From Streptosporangium carneum (GTDB lineage Bacteria; Actinomycetota; Actinomycetes; Streptosporangiales; Streptosporangiaceae): a stretch of 64,000 nt of DNA. The stretch spans positions 62,001 through 126,000 of the forward strand of contig NZ_BSEV01000015.1 of assembly GCF_027922005.1 (NCBI RefSeq), written 5' to 3'. Below are positions 49,002 to 58,056 of the stretch, piece after piece. Position numbers and translations under genes: made by a program. The notes under the pieces are model-generated. The model ran no database searches. It was not told the DNA's origin and was given only the letters and a program-made list of their open reading frames with translations. Numbering within the stretch: position 1 is the stretch's first letter; each line of letters opens with the position of its first letter.

Positions 49002-50237
49002 ATGACGCAGGCCACACTGCTGCAGCAGATCACCGACTACGCCAGCCGTGCCGACCCCTACCCCCTGTACGCCGAGCTTCGCAGGACACCGGTGGCACGG
49101 CAGGAGAGCGGGGTCTACACCGTCAGCACGTACTGGGAGATCCTCGGCCTGCTCCACGACCCGCGGATCAGCTCCGACGCGCGCAACCGCGACCCTCTGG
49201 CGGGGGGCCCGCTGGCGGAGCCCGGGGAGGACGCGAACCTGCCGCCCAGCTTCATCAGGCTCGACCCGCCCGAGCACGACCGCCTGCGCAGGCTGGCGAT
49301 GCGGCCGTTCGGGCCGCCGCACAGCCCCAGGCGGATCCACGACATGCGCGGCGAACTGGCCAGGATGGTCGCCGGCCTGGTCGACGGCCTCCAGGGCAGG
49401 GAGCAGGCCGACATCGTGGACGACTTCGCCTACCCCTTCCCCGTGATGGTGATCTGCAAGCTTCTCGGCGTGCCCCACGAGGACGAGCCGCGCTTCCACG
49501 TCTGGGCCGAGCGGATCGTCACGGGCCTCGACCCCAGCCCCGACCAGGACCAGGCGGAGCGGCAGCGCGTCGTCCAGCAGGCCCGGCTCGAACTGGGCCG
49601 CTATCTCGCCGAGCTCGCCGAGGAGCACCGCCGCGCGCCCGGCGACGACCTGCTCTCCGCGATGGTCGCCGAGCGGGACCCGGAGGAGCGGATGTCACTG
49701 GTCGAGCTGGTCACGACCGCCGTCCTGCTGCTCATCGCCGGTCACGAGACCACCGTCAACCTCATCGCCAACGGGACGCTGACCCTGCTGCGCCATCCCG
49801 ACGTCCTCAAACGGCTGAGAGGCGAACCGGGGCTGGCCGTCCCGCTCGTCGAGGAGCTGCTGCGCTACGAGCCGCCGGTTCAGCTGCTGCCGCAGCGCAC
49901 CGCCCTCACCGACATCGACGTCGCGGGCGCCGTCATCCCGAAGGGCGCTCCGATCTGGCTCGTCCTGGCCTCGGGAAGCCGGGACCCCAGGCGCTTCGAC
50001 GACCCCGACAGGTTCGACCCCGACCGCCGCGACAACCAGCACCTCGGGTTCGGCAGCGGCATCCACTACTGCTTCGGCGCGCCGCTGGCCCGGCTCGAGG
50101 CGCAGGTCGCGCTGGCCGAGCTCGCCCGCAGGCTGAGCAACCCCCGGCTCGTGGACGACCCGCCTCCGTACCGGCCCAGTCCGGTCCTGCGCGGTCCCCG
50201 CCACCTCCAGGTGGCCTTCGACGGCGTCGTCCCGTAG
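49002..50237 (+). CDS. cytochrome P450, third gene of a ferredoxin-reductase-P450 operon
   Basis: The 411-residue P450 has the I-helix motif AGHETT, an ExxR pair (EELLRYE region), and a canonical haem loop FGSGIHYCFG with C357 as the axial ligand. The presence of a dedicated ferredoxin and reductase upstream in the same operon implies complete in vivo self-sufficiency. The substrate is unknown; close bacterial classes act on terpenes, fatty acids and polyketides. The ATG at 49002 follows AAGGAC. The gene converges on the sigma-factor gene across 13 bp. Confidence 0.94.
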   Translation: MTQATLLQQITDYASRADPYPLYAELRRTPVARQESGVYTVSTYWEILGLLHDPRISSDARNRDPLAGGPLAEPGEDANLPPSFIRLDPPEHDRLRRLAMRPFGPPHSPRRIHDMRGELARMVAGLVDGLQGREQADIVDDFAYPFPVMVICKLLGVPHEDEPRFHVWAERIVTGLDPSPDQDQAERQRVVQQARLELGRYLAELAEEHRRAPGDDLLSAMVAERDPEERMSLVELVTTAVLLLIAGHETTVNLIANGTLTLLRHPDVLKRLRGEPGLAVPLVEELLRYEPPVQLLPQRTALTDIDVAGAVIPKGAPIWLVLASGSRDPRRFDDPDRFDPDRRDNQHLGFGSGIHYCFGAPLARLEAQVALAELARRLSNPRLVDDPPPYRPSPVLRGPRHLQVAFDGVVP

Positions 50238-50250
50238 CGGGGGCGCGGCG

Positions 50251-51264
50251 TCAGCTCAGGTAGTCGCGCAGGGCCTGGGACCTGGACGGGTGACGCAGCT
50301 TCGTCATGGTCTTCGACTCGATCTGCCGGATGCGCTCGCGCGTCACCCCGTAGACCTTGCCGATCTCGTCCAGCGTCTTCGGCTGGCCGTCGACGAGGCC
50401 GAAGCGCATCGACATCACCCCGGCCTCACGCTCGGACAGCCCGGACAGGACCGCCCGCAGCTGCTCCTGCAGCAGGCTGAACACCACCGCGTCGTCCGGC
50501 GTGATCGCCTCGGAGTCCTCGATGAGGTCGCCGAACTCGCTGTCGCCCTCGGTGCCGAGCGGGCTGTGCAGGGAGATCGGCTCGCGGCCGTACCGCTGGA
50601 CCTCGACGACCTTCTCCGGGGTCATCTCCAGCTCGACCGCCAGCTCCTCGGGAGTGGGCTCGCGGCCCAGGTCGGACATCATCTGCCGGTGCAGCCTGGC
50701 CAGCTTGTTGATGACCTCCACCATGTGGACCGGGATGCGGATGGTCCGCGCCTGGTCGGCCATGGCACGGGTGATCGCCTGCTTGATCCACCAGGTGGCG
50801 TAGGTGGAGAACTTGAAGCCCTTGGTGTAGTCGAACTTCTCGACCGCGCGGATCAGGCCCAGGTTGCCCTCCTGGATCAGGTCCAGGAAGAGCATGCCGC
50901 GCCCGGTGTAGCGCTTGGCCAGCGAGACCACCAGACGCAGGTTGGCCTCAAGCAGGTGGTTCTTGGCCCGGTGGCCGTCCTCGGCGATCCACTCCAGCTC
51001 GGCGCGGACGTCGACCGGCAGTCTGTCGCCGTCGGTGTCCAGCTGCTCCTCGGCGAACAGGCCCGCCTCGATGCGCTTGGCCAGCTCGACCTCCTGTTGG
51101 GCGTTGAGCAGGGAGACCTTGCCGATCTGCTTGAGGTAGTCCTTGACCGGGTCCGTGGTCGCGCCAGGGGCCGTCGCGAGGCTTCCGGGAAGGTCGTCAT
51201 CGTCGTCGGCCAAGATCAGCACGTTGTCCTCAGCGGAGGCCGTCACGGCGATCACATCCTTCAT
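50251..51264 (-). CDS. RNA polymerase sigma factor, group 1/2 (HrdB-like paralogue)
   Basis: The 337-residue factor has regions 1.2 (DPVKDYLKQIGKVSLL), 2.1-2.4 (ANLRLVVSLAKRYTGRGMLF, TYATWWIKQAITRAMADQ), 3 (VINKLARLHRQMM), and 4.2 (TLDEIGKVYGVTRERIRQIE). It lacks the long N-terminal extension of the principal HrdB of Streptomyces; only a short acidic stretch (ILADDDDDLPG) remains. The near-perfect DNA-binding regions indicate vegetative-type promoter recognition. It may be a non-essential HrdA/C/D-like paralogue or the principal factor of this lineage. ATG 51264 was chosen; a further start at 51381 would add 39 residues of poor coding character. Confidence 0.9.
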   Translation of the reverse strand: MKDVIAVTASAEDNVLILADDDDDLPGSLATAPGATTDPVKDYLKQIGKVSLLNAQQEVELAKRIEAGLFAEEQLDTDGDRLPVDVRAELEWIAEDGHRAKNHLLEANLRLVVSLAKRYTGRGMLFLDLIQEGNLGLIRAVEKFDYTKGFKFSTYATWWIKQAITRAMADQARTIRIPVHMVEVINKLARLHRQMMSDLGREPTPEELAVELEMTPEKVVEVQRYGREPISLHSPLGTEGDSEFGDLIEDSEAITPDDAVVFSLLQEQLRAVLSGLSEREAGVMSMRFGLVDGQPKTLDEIGKVYGVTRERIRQIESKTMTKLRHPSRSQALRDYLS

Positions 51265-51510
51265 GGAGCCGGCAGGGCAAACACCTGTGCACTTCAACGT
51301 ACGTCCTGTACGGGTGTGCTGCGGCCATGCGCGAGGTGAGCGCCCGCGGCGGGCGGGGGCGACGCGGTGCGGGGACACCACGCCGCCCCCTTTCCCCGGT
51401 ACGGCCCACGCGGCGTCCCGGGGTGGACTCCCGACCGGCCAGGGGTTCGCCGGACCGTGCCTGAGGCGCGAGGGCGGGGCGCGGCGAGCCGGACGGGAAG
51501 TCTGGCGGTG

Positions 51511-51867
51511 TTACGCCGGCACCTCGACGCAGGGGAAGCCCATGTCGATGAAGTTGCCGTTCTCGTGCTTCCAGCCGTGGGCGCACAGCCAGCCCGCGCC
51601 GATGCCGTTGGCCCCGACACCGGGGTCCTGCATGTCGGGGCTGTGCCGGAAGGAGACGCCCGGACCCCACAGGTCGACGTGACCGTAGAAGCCGAATCCG
51701 TGGGTGACGGCGTAGAAGCCGTTCTTGCTGCCGCTGTACTCGACGCAGACCTCTCCGGCGCAGGAGACTCTCGAGGCGGTCTGGGCCTGCGCCGGGGCGC
51801 TGAGGGCGACCGTCGGCACCAGGGCGGCGAGGGCGGTCAGGGAGAGCAGTGTCTTGCGCAGTCTCAT
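51511..51867 (-). CDS. small secreted four-cysteine protein
   Basis: The 118-residue precursor has a clear signal peptide (MRLRKTLLSLTALAALVPTVALS, cut near AQA, residue 28). The mature part has four cysteines (SCAG, VCVEY, LCAHG, PCVEV) and many Gly/aromatic residues (GFYAVTHGFGFYGHVDLWGPG). I do not recognise a named family. The start is ATG 51867. It lies upstream of the sigma-factor gene on the same strand across 246 bp. It resembles the secreted proteins at 6.2-7.3 kb in general style, not in sequence. Confidence 0.8.
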   Translation of the reverse strand: MRLRKTLLSLTALAALVPTVALSAPAQAQTASRVSCAGEVCVEYSGSKNGFYAVTHGFGFYGHVDLWGPGVSFRHSPDMQDPGVGANGIGAGWLCAHGWKHENGNFIDMGFPCVEVPA

Positions 51868-52155
51868 TTTCTCATGCCTTTCGTGGGCTTTCTTGGATTC
51901 ACGGGTGTCATACGCGGTCGCCGGACGGCCGGGTGCTCGTCGGGAAGGCCGGGAAGGCCGGGAGGGCCAGGAGGAAGGCGGGCGCCGTTCCCCCTTCCGG
52001 TTCTCTCCGGGACGTCCCGGAGAGCGGGGGCGGCGCGACACCGGCGCCGACAGGTCTGTTGTACGGGGCGGGCGTTGTCAGTTTTCGGACGCCGAGAAGT
52101 GAACAACGATCGGCGAACAATCCCGGGGCGAGCCCCGGGAACGTCCAGCCCTCTC

Positions 52156-53745
52156 TCAGGGCAGTTCTTCCAGGACGATGTCGTCCGCCTGAATCCAGAA
52201 GTCCTGGTTGTTCACCGACCAGCCGCCGACGAACACCTCCAGCTCGTTGGCGTCCCCGGCGGTGAACTCCACGTTGAGCCGGGTGTGGACGGGAAGCGAA
52301 CCGAACTTCTGCTCCGCCACGACGCCCTGCCCGGACGGCTTGCGGATCCCGAAATAGCCTTCGCTGTTGCTGCCGGAACTGCGCATCCAGCCGCTCAGCC
52401 GATAGCGCTTGCGCGGGGTGAGCACGACCTTCTGGTACAGGTTGTTCCATCCGGAGTTGTGGCGGACCCACCCGTTGTTCAGGCCGGAGTGGGCGTTGCC
52501 CTTGCCGTAGTCGACGCCGCCCCGGCCGCCGACGATCCACGGCGCGGGCCCCGCGCCCGGGAGACGGTCCTCGAAGCCGCCGTCCTGGACGAGGTTGGGG
52601 TTGACGGGGACGTCGGCCAGCCGCAGCCGCATCAGCTGGACGTGGTACGGCGACCAGCGCGACATCGCGAAGTACACCTCGGAGCCGTTCGCGCTGTCCG
52701 GGTGGAGGAACCCGCCGTAGAGGCCCGGGTAGTCCGCCGAGTGCGCGACCACCTGGCCGCCGGTCCATGGCCCGGTGGGGACGGGGGCGGTGCGCATCAC
52801 GATCGCGGCCCTGTTCTCGTCGAGGTGGAGCGCGATCCAGCGCCGCAGATGGGAGTTGTACTGGACGGAGAGCTCGCCGACCGGTCCGGCGGCGACGGGG
52901 ACGGCGCGGTCCGGCGCGCCCGCCTGCCATCCCGAGGCCGTCCAGTACTCGTACGCGGGCGTCTCGAGCACGCGCGACTCGGCGACGCGGGCCAGGTAGG
53001 CGTTGCCGAACCTGCCGTTCGGGGTCCCGAAGAGGTGGACGAAGCCGCCCTGCCTGACCATGGCGGCCATCTGGAAGCGCTCGCCCCCGCCCTGGTTGGC
53101 CCACCGCGCCGCGGGGGCCTTGGTCCAGTTCTCCCCGCCGTCGTCCGAGTAGGCCAGGCCCGAGTAGTTGGTCACCCACGTCCCCGCGGGCCCCCAGCTC
53201 CGCACCGACATGTAATGGATGTAGTCGCGTGAGCCCACGCTCACGGCCGCGGTGGGGATCACGGTCACCTCGCTCACCGCGGGATCGCGCGGCAGGATCT
53301 GCCGCGCGTGCCCGGGCCTGTCGGTGACCATGGAGTCGATGCGCATGCCGTCGGCGAGGTTGGAGTCGCCGGAGTGGGCCAGCGTGTTGAAGCGCCAGTC
53401 CGCGCTCTCCGGCCCCGCGCCGTCGCCTCCCCAGCCCTCCCCGTAGGTGTCGCCGAACGCGATCGCCACCCTGCCGCGGCTGTCCCGCCACATGACGCCG
53501 AGGTCGGTCGCGTGCACCCCGAACCGCGTCCGGGTCTGGTTGACGTCGCCGGCTCCCTGCCCGGCCACCAACGCGACCGGCTGCGCGGCCGAGGACGTGG
53601 CGGACGCCGCTCCCGGCGACACGACCGCGCCGTCGGCCGCCGCGGGAGCGCCCGCGCAGGCGAGGACGGTGACGGCCGCGCCCAGGGCCGTCACGGCGGC
53701 CACGGCACGCGCCCTGGCCCGCGGAAATGCTCTCAGCAAACCCAT
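52156..53745 (-). CDS. secreted DUF4185 protein with C-terminal carbohydrate-binding-like domain
   Basis: The 529-residue precursor starts with a signal region (residues 1-37) that includes LAC, close to but not a strict lipobox, so lipoprotein or free secretion are both possible. Residues about 60-400 match DUF4185, a five-bladed propeller-like domain with repeated aromatic turns (GLAYSDDGGENWTKAP, DENRAAIVMRTAPVPTGPW). Residues about 400-529 form a beta-sandwich domain (LVQDGGFEDR start, DFWIQADDIVLEELP end) similar to CBM4/9-like or galactose-binding modules. A glycan-directed enzyme or binding protein is inferred. ATG 53745. Confidence 0.85.
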   Translation of the reverse strand: MGLLRAFPRARARAVAAVTALGAAVTVLACAGAPAAADGAVVSPGAASATSSAAQPVALVAGQGAGDVNQTRTRFGVHATDLGVMWRDSRGRVAIAFGDTYGEGWGGDGAGPESADWRFNTLAHSGDSNLADGMRIDSMVTDRPGHARQILPRDPAVSEVTVIPTAAVSVGSRDYIHYMSVRSWGPAGTWVTNYSGLAYSDDGGENWTKAPAARWANQGGGERFQMAAMVRQGGFVHLFGTPNGRFGNAYLARVAESRVLETPAYEYWTASGWQAGAPDRAVPVAAGPVGELSVQYNSHLRRWIALHLDENRAAIVMRTAPVPTGPWTGGQVVAHSADYPGLYGGFLHPDSANGSEVYFAMSRWSPYHVQLMRLRLADVPVNPNLVQDGGFEDRLPGAGPAPWIVGGRGGVDYGKGNAHSGLNNGWVRHNSGWNNLYQKVVLTPRKRYRLSGWMRSSGSNSEGYFGIRKPSGQGVVAEQKFGSLPVHTRLNVEFTAGDANELEVFVGGWSVNNQDFWIQADDIVLEELP

Positions 53746-54134
53746 GAGGTTTCGCTTTCCTTTCTTCTCCTGTTTCTAGGGACATCGATGGAAACGCCCT
53801 CCTGAATGCCTTCATGGGCGGGCCTTCCGGTTTCAAGCTGTAACCCATCGGCGTTGTTCTCCGTCGGCGGCGCGAGATGAACAAAAAAATGATGTAAAAT
53901 GCGGGGTTCGGTCGTGCGGCTGTCGCGCATATGACCGGAACGGTCACCGAGGGTTTACTCCGAGTCAGGTTTCCGGAGAACCCCTCTGAAGTCGGATATC
54001 GGTCCCACTTTCGACCCGCTGTGGCATGTGCAACAATCGCCGGGCGAGTTTCGTCGTCGAATGGGGATCGGCGGGGTTTATCTGCCGTTGTCTCCCATTC
54101 GTCCCAGAAGTTCCGGGGGATCGAGACCGAGGGG
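53746..54134. other. divergent intergenic region before the STAND gene
   Basis: The 389 bp region has an AT-rich block at 53880-53905 (AAAAAAATGATGTAAAAT) that likely contains promoter elements. A frame open from 53931 joins the STAND gene, but 53931-54134 uses two TTA codons and low-GC third positions, unlike the gene itself, so I treat it as leader. Confidence 0.55.
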
Positions 54135-57100
54135 GTGGAGGCGCTGCCGCGTGGTGAGCGACCACTGGACGCGGGGGACGGCGCGCTGCTGCGGTTCGCG
54201 GCGGAGCTGCGCACGCTGAGGGAGAAGGCGGGGAGCCCGCCGTACCGGACGCTGGCCCGGCGCGCGCACTACTCGGTGGCGACGCTGTCCGGCGCCGCGG
54301 CGGGCAGGAAGCTGCCGAGCCTGGCGGTGACGCTGGCGTACGTCGACGCGTGCGGGGGCGACCTCGCCGAGTGGGAGAGGCAGTGGCACGCGGTCGCCGC
54401 CGAGCTGGCCGGATCCGACACCGCGGCGGCGGGAGGGACGGCCTCGCAGGAGGAGCCTCCGTACGTGGGGCTGGTGGCCTTCCAGCGGGAGGACGCCGAC
54501 CTGTTCTTCGGACGTGAGCGCCTCGTCGAGGAGCTCGCGGCCCGCCTGTCGAAGCGGCGGCTGGTCGCGGTCTTCGGAACGTCGGGGGCGGGGAAGTCCT
54601 CACTGCTGCGGGCGGGCCTGCTGCCGCGGATGCGGGGCGAGGGCGGCGACTGTCCCGTGGTGCTCCTCACCCCGGGACCGCATCCCCTCGAGGAGTGCGC
54701 GATCCAGCTCGCCCGTCTCACGGGCGGCACGCCGGGAAGGCTTCACGAGGAGCTCGCGGACGACCCGCGCAACCTGTACCGGATCGCGCGTCACGCCCTC
54801 GCCCTGGCCGACCGGCCCGAGCAGGGCGACCTGCTGCTGGTGGTCGACCAGTTCGAGGAGGTCTTCACCCTCTGCGACGACGAGCTCGAACGCGCCCGCT
54901 TCATCGAGGCGCTGGTCACGGCGGCCCGGGCGGAGAACAGCCGGTGCCGGATCGTGCTGGGCGTGCGCGCCGACTTCTACGCGCACTGCACCCGTTACCC
55001 GGACCTGGTCGCGGCCTTCGGCGACGCCCAGGTCGCGGTCGGGCCCATGACCACCGACGAGCTGCGCAGAGCCATCGTCCAGCCCGCGGTCCGCGTGGGC
55101 TGCATCGTGGAGACCGCCCTGCTCACCACCCTCGTGGCCCAGGTGAACGGACAGGTCGGAATGCTTCCCTCACTGTCCCACGCCTTGTTGGAGACCTGGC
55201 GCAGACGCCGGGGGAACGCCATGACCCTCGCCGGGTTCGAGGCCGCGGGAGGCCTCCACGGCGCTCTCGCCCAGACGGCCGAGTCGCTCCACGCCACCCT
55301 CGACCCCCACCAGCAGCGGCTGGTCAAGAACCTGTTCCAGCGCCTGACCGCGCTGGGAGAGGGCACAGAGGACACCAAACGCCGCATCCACCGCAGGGAG
55401 CTCGACACCGGCGACCCCGACGTCCCGAGCCTCCTGGAGCGCCTGGCGGGCGCCCGGCTTCTCACGCTCGACCGCGACAGCATCGAGATCTCCCACGAGG
55501 CCCTGATCGGCGCGTGGCCCCGCCTGCGCGACTGGCTGGCCGAGGACAGGGAGGGCCTGCGCGTCCACCGTAGGCTCACCGAGGCCACCGACGGCTGGGA
55601 GTCGCTCGGCAGGGATCCGGGAGCCCTCTACCGAGGTGTCAGGCTCGCCCAGGCGCAGAACTGGATCGAGACGAGCGACACCGTGCTCACCCCGAGGGAG
55701 CGCGAGTTCCTCGACGCCAGCCTGTCCGCGCGGGACGCCGAGCACGAAGCAGGCAGACGGCACACCCGCCGCCTGCACCAGCTCGTCGCCTCGCTCACCG
55801 TCCTGCTCCTCCTCGCCGTCGCCGCCGTCGTCTATGCCGAGGACGCCAACCGGACCGCCACCGGCCAGCGCAACATCGCCGTCTCCCAGAAGGCCGCGGG
55901 CGAGGCCGCCGCGCTGCGCGCGACCAACCCCGCCCTGGCCGCGCAGCTCGCCCTGGCGGCCTACCGTCTCGTCCCCACCACCGAGGCCAGGAGCACCCTG
56001 CTCAGCACGTTCGGCGTCCCCTACGCCACCAGGCTGACAGGGCACACCGACAACGTGAACACGGTCGCCTTCAGCCCCGACGGGCGTTTTCTGGCCAGCG
56101 CGAGCCGGGACCGCACGATCCGGCTGTGGAACCTCTCCAGGCCGCACGACACGGCGGGGGCGGCCGTTCTCACCGGCCACACCGCCAACGTGAACGCGGT
56201 CGCCTTCAGCCCCGACGGGCGTTTTCTGGCCAGCGCGGGCTGGGACCGCACAGTGCGGCTGTGGAGCGTCGCCGACCCTCTCAAACCCAGGGAGCTGGTC
56301 TCCCTCAGCGGTCACGTCGACGACGTGAACGCGGTCGCCTTCAGCCCCGACGGACGCCTCCTGGTCAGCGCGAGCACCGACCGCACCGCGCTGCTGTGGG
56401 ACGTCGCGGATCCGGCCGCCCCCCGCCTGCTCGGCCGCCTCGCCGGCCACGACGACGCCGTCATCTCCGTCGCCTTCGACCCCCGTGGCCGCACCGTGGC
56501 CACCGCGGGCTGGGACCGCACGGTGCGGCTGTGGGACGTCGCGGACCCGCGCCGCCCCGCCGAACTCCGCGTGCTCACCGGCCACACCGAGCCCGCCGTC
56601 TGGGTGGCCTTCAGCCCCGACGGCCGTACGCTCGCCAGCGCGAGCCAGGACCACACGGTCCGGCTGTGGAACACCGCCGACCCTCGCGAGGCCGGCAGGC
56701 CGCGCGTCCTGCGCGGCCACCGTGAGGGCGTCCGCTCGGTGGCCTTCAGCCCCGACGGCCGCGAACTGGCCACCGCGAGCCTCGACCGCGCCGTCCGGCT
56801 GTGGGACGTCGCGGACCCCACCGCCTCGGGGGAGCCGGCGACGCTGACCGGCCAGGTCGGAGCCGTCGTCTCGGTGGCCTTCGCGCCCGGCGGACGAAGC
56901 CTGGCCAGCGCGAGCGACGACCACACCATATGGATCTGGGACCTCCCCGGGCCCGTCCTGACGGCACACCGCGAATCGGTCTGCGGGGTCGTCTTCGGGC
57001 AGGGAGGCCATGCCATGGTCACGTCGGGCTACGACCGCACGGTGCGGCTGTGGGACGTCGCGGACCCCCTCAGGCCCAGGGCGCTGAGCGAGATCACCGC

Positions 57101-57980
57101 CCACAAGGGCACGGTCTGCGGGACGGCCTTCAGCCCGGACGGCCGCTACCTGGCGACGGCGGGTTACGACAGCACGGTGTGGCTGTGGGACGTCTCCGAG
57201 CCGCGGCGGCCCGTCTCGCTGGCGACTCTGCGGGGCTTCACCGGCAACGTCAACGCGGTGGCGTTCAGCGGGGAGGGGCGTGTCCTCGCCACCGCGGGCC
57301 TCGACTCCACGGTGCGCCTCTGGGACGTCTCGGACCCGCGTGACCCCCGTCAGCTCGCGGTGCTCTCGGGTCACACCGACGGTGTCAACTCGGTGGCGTT
57401 CGCCCCGGGGGGCGGGGTCCTCGCCACCGCGGGCTGGGACCGCACCGCGCGGCTGTGGGACGTCTCGGACCCGCGTGACCCCCGTCAGCTCGCGGTGCTC
57501 TCGGGTCACACCGACGGTGTCAACTCGGTGGCGTTCGCCCCGGGGGGCGGGGTCCTCGCCACCGCGGGCTGGGACCGCACCGCGCGGCTGTGGGACGTCT
57601 CCCAGCCGCGGCGCCCCCTCGCCCTCGCCACCCTGACCCACCACACCGACACCGTCTACGCCGTGGCGTTCAGCGGGCGGGGGCACACCCTGGCGACGGC
57701 CGGAGCCGACCACACCGTCCGCCTGTGGAACACCGACGACCCCCGCAGGCCCGCGGAGCTGGCGACCCTCACCGGACACACGGGTCAGGTCCACACGCTC
57801 GCGTTCGGGTCCGACGGCCACACCCTGGCCACCGCCGGCCAGGATCAGACCGTCCGCGTGTGGGAGGTCGCCCCCGAGCGCGTCGCCGCCCTGGTCTGCG
57901 GCGTCGCGCACCCGAGGGCCACTCCCGCGGAGTGGGACCGTTACTTCCCCGACATACCGTACGAGCCGCTCTGCCGGTGA
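54135..57980 (+). CDS. XRE-HTH, nSTAND NTPase, transmembrane helix, 14 WD40 repeats
   Basis: From GTG 54135 the protein is 1,281 residues. Order: an XRE-like helix-turn-helix (about 15-70, TLARRAHYSVATLSGAAAGR); a STAND NTPase module with Walker A GTSGAGKSS (148-156, K154) and Walker B LLLVVDQFEEVF around D238; a predicted transmembrane helix (LVASLTVLLLLAVAAVVYA, about 550-568); then 14 WD40 repeats of about 45 residues (about 634-1265). Two seven-bladed propellers would fit. STAND proteins are signal-dependent switches used in regulation and immunity. Repeats 11 and 12 are identical in DNA, showing a recent duplication. No effector gene is adjacent. The function is unknown. Confidence 0.9.
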   Translation: MEALPRGERPLDAGDGALLRFAAELRTLREKAGSPPYRTLARRAHYSVATLSGAAAGRKLPSLAVTLAYVDACGGDLAEWERQWHAVAAELAGSDTAAAGGTASQEEPPYVGLVAFQREDADLFFGRERLVEELAARLSKRRLVAVFGTSGAGKSSLLRAGLLPRMRGEGGDCPVVLLTPGPHPLEECAIQLARLTGGTPGRLHEELADDPRNLYRIARHALALADRPEQGDLLLVVDQFEEVFTLCDDELERARFIEALVTAARAENSRCRIVLGVRADFYAHCTRYPDLVAAFGDAQVAVGPMTTDELRRAIVQPAVRVGCIVETALLTTLVAQVNGQVGMLPSLSHALLETWRRRRGNAMTLAGFEAAGGLHGALAQTAESLHATLDPHQQRLVKNLFQRLTALGEGTEDTKRRIHRRELDTGDPDVPSLLERLAGARLLTLDRDSIEISHEALIGAWPRLRDWLAEDREGLRVHRRLTEATDGWESLGRDPGALYRGVRLAQAQNWIETSDTVLTPREREFLDASLSARDAEHEAGRRHTRRLHQLVASLTVLLLLAVAAVVYAEDANRTATGQRNIAVSQKAAGEAAALRATNPALAAQLALAAYRLVPTTEARSTLLSTFGVPYATRLTGHTDNVNTVAFSPDGRFLASASRDRTIRLWNLSRPHDTAGAAVLTGHTANVNAVAFSPDGRFLASAGWDRTVRLWSVADPLKPRELVSLSGHVDDVNAVAFSPDGRLLVSASTDRTALLWDVADPAAPRLLGRLAGHDDAVISVAFDPRGRTVATAGWDRTVRLWDVADPRRPAELRVLTGHTEPAVWVAFSPDGRTLASASQDHTVRLWNTADPREAGRPRVLRGHREGVRSVAFSPDGRELATASLDRAVRLWDVADPTASGEPATLTGQVGAVVSVAFAPGGRSLASASDDHTIWIWDLPGPVLTAHRESVCGVVFGQGGHAMVTSGYDRTVRLWDVADPLRPRALSEITAHKGTVCGTAFSPDGRYLATAGYDSTVWLWDVSEPRRPVSLATLRGFTGNVNAVAFSGEGRVLATAGLDSTVRLWDVSDPRDPRQLAVLSGHTDGVNSVAFAPGGGVLATAGWDRTARLWDVSDPRDPRQLAVLSGHTDGVNSVAFAPGGGVLATAGWDRTARLWDVSQPRRPLALATLTHHTDTVYAVAFSGRGHTLATAGADHTVRLWNTDDPRRPAELATLTGHTGQVHTLAFGSDGHTLATAGQDQTVRVWEVAPERVAALVCGVAHPRATPAEWDRYFPDIPYEPLCR
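57321..57590 (+). repeat. exact 135-bp tandem duplication inside the WD40 region
   Basis: Bases 57321-57455 and 57456-57590 are identical over all 135 positions and encode one 45-residue WD40 unit each. A further 11 bp at 57591-57601 continue the match. Confidence 0.97.
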
Positions 57981-58010
57981 CCCCCGTGGCCCTTGCGCGA
58001 CCCGCGGGGG
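57981..58010. terminator. hairpin between convergent STAND and epoxide hydrolase genes
   Basis: CCCCCG (57981-57986) and CGGGGG (58005-58010) can pair around an 18-base loop directly after the STAND stop codon. Confidence 0.35.
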
Positions 58011-58056
58011 ACGGCCGCGTCGTCGGGACCGTCCCCGCGGACGTGACGGAGCGCCC

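Noticed and set aside
51367..53232. 621-residue plus-strand frame opposite the secreted-protein and DUF4185 genes
   Set aside because: The minus-strand genes have signal peptides and recognised domains; this frame has neither.
53931..54134. N-terminal extension of the STAND protein from ATG 53931
   Set aside because: It contains two TTA codons and low-GC third positions unlike the rest of the gene, and it lacks a ribosome binding site.
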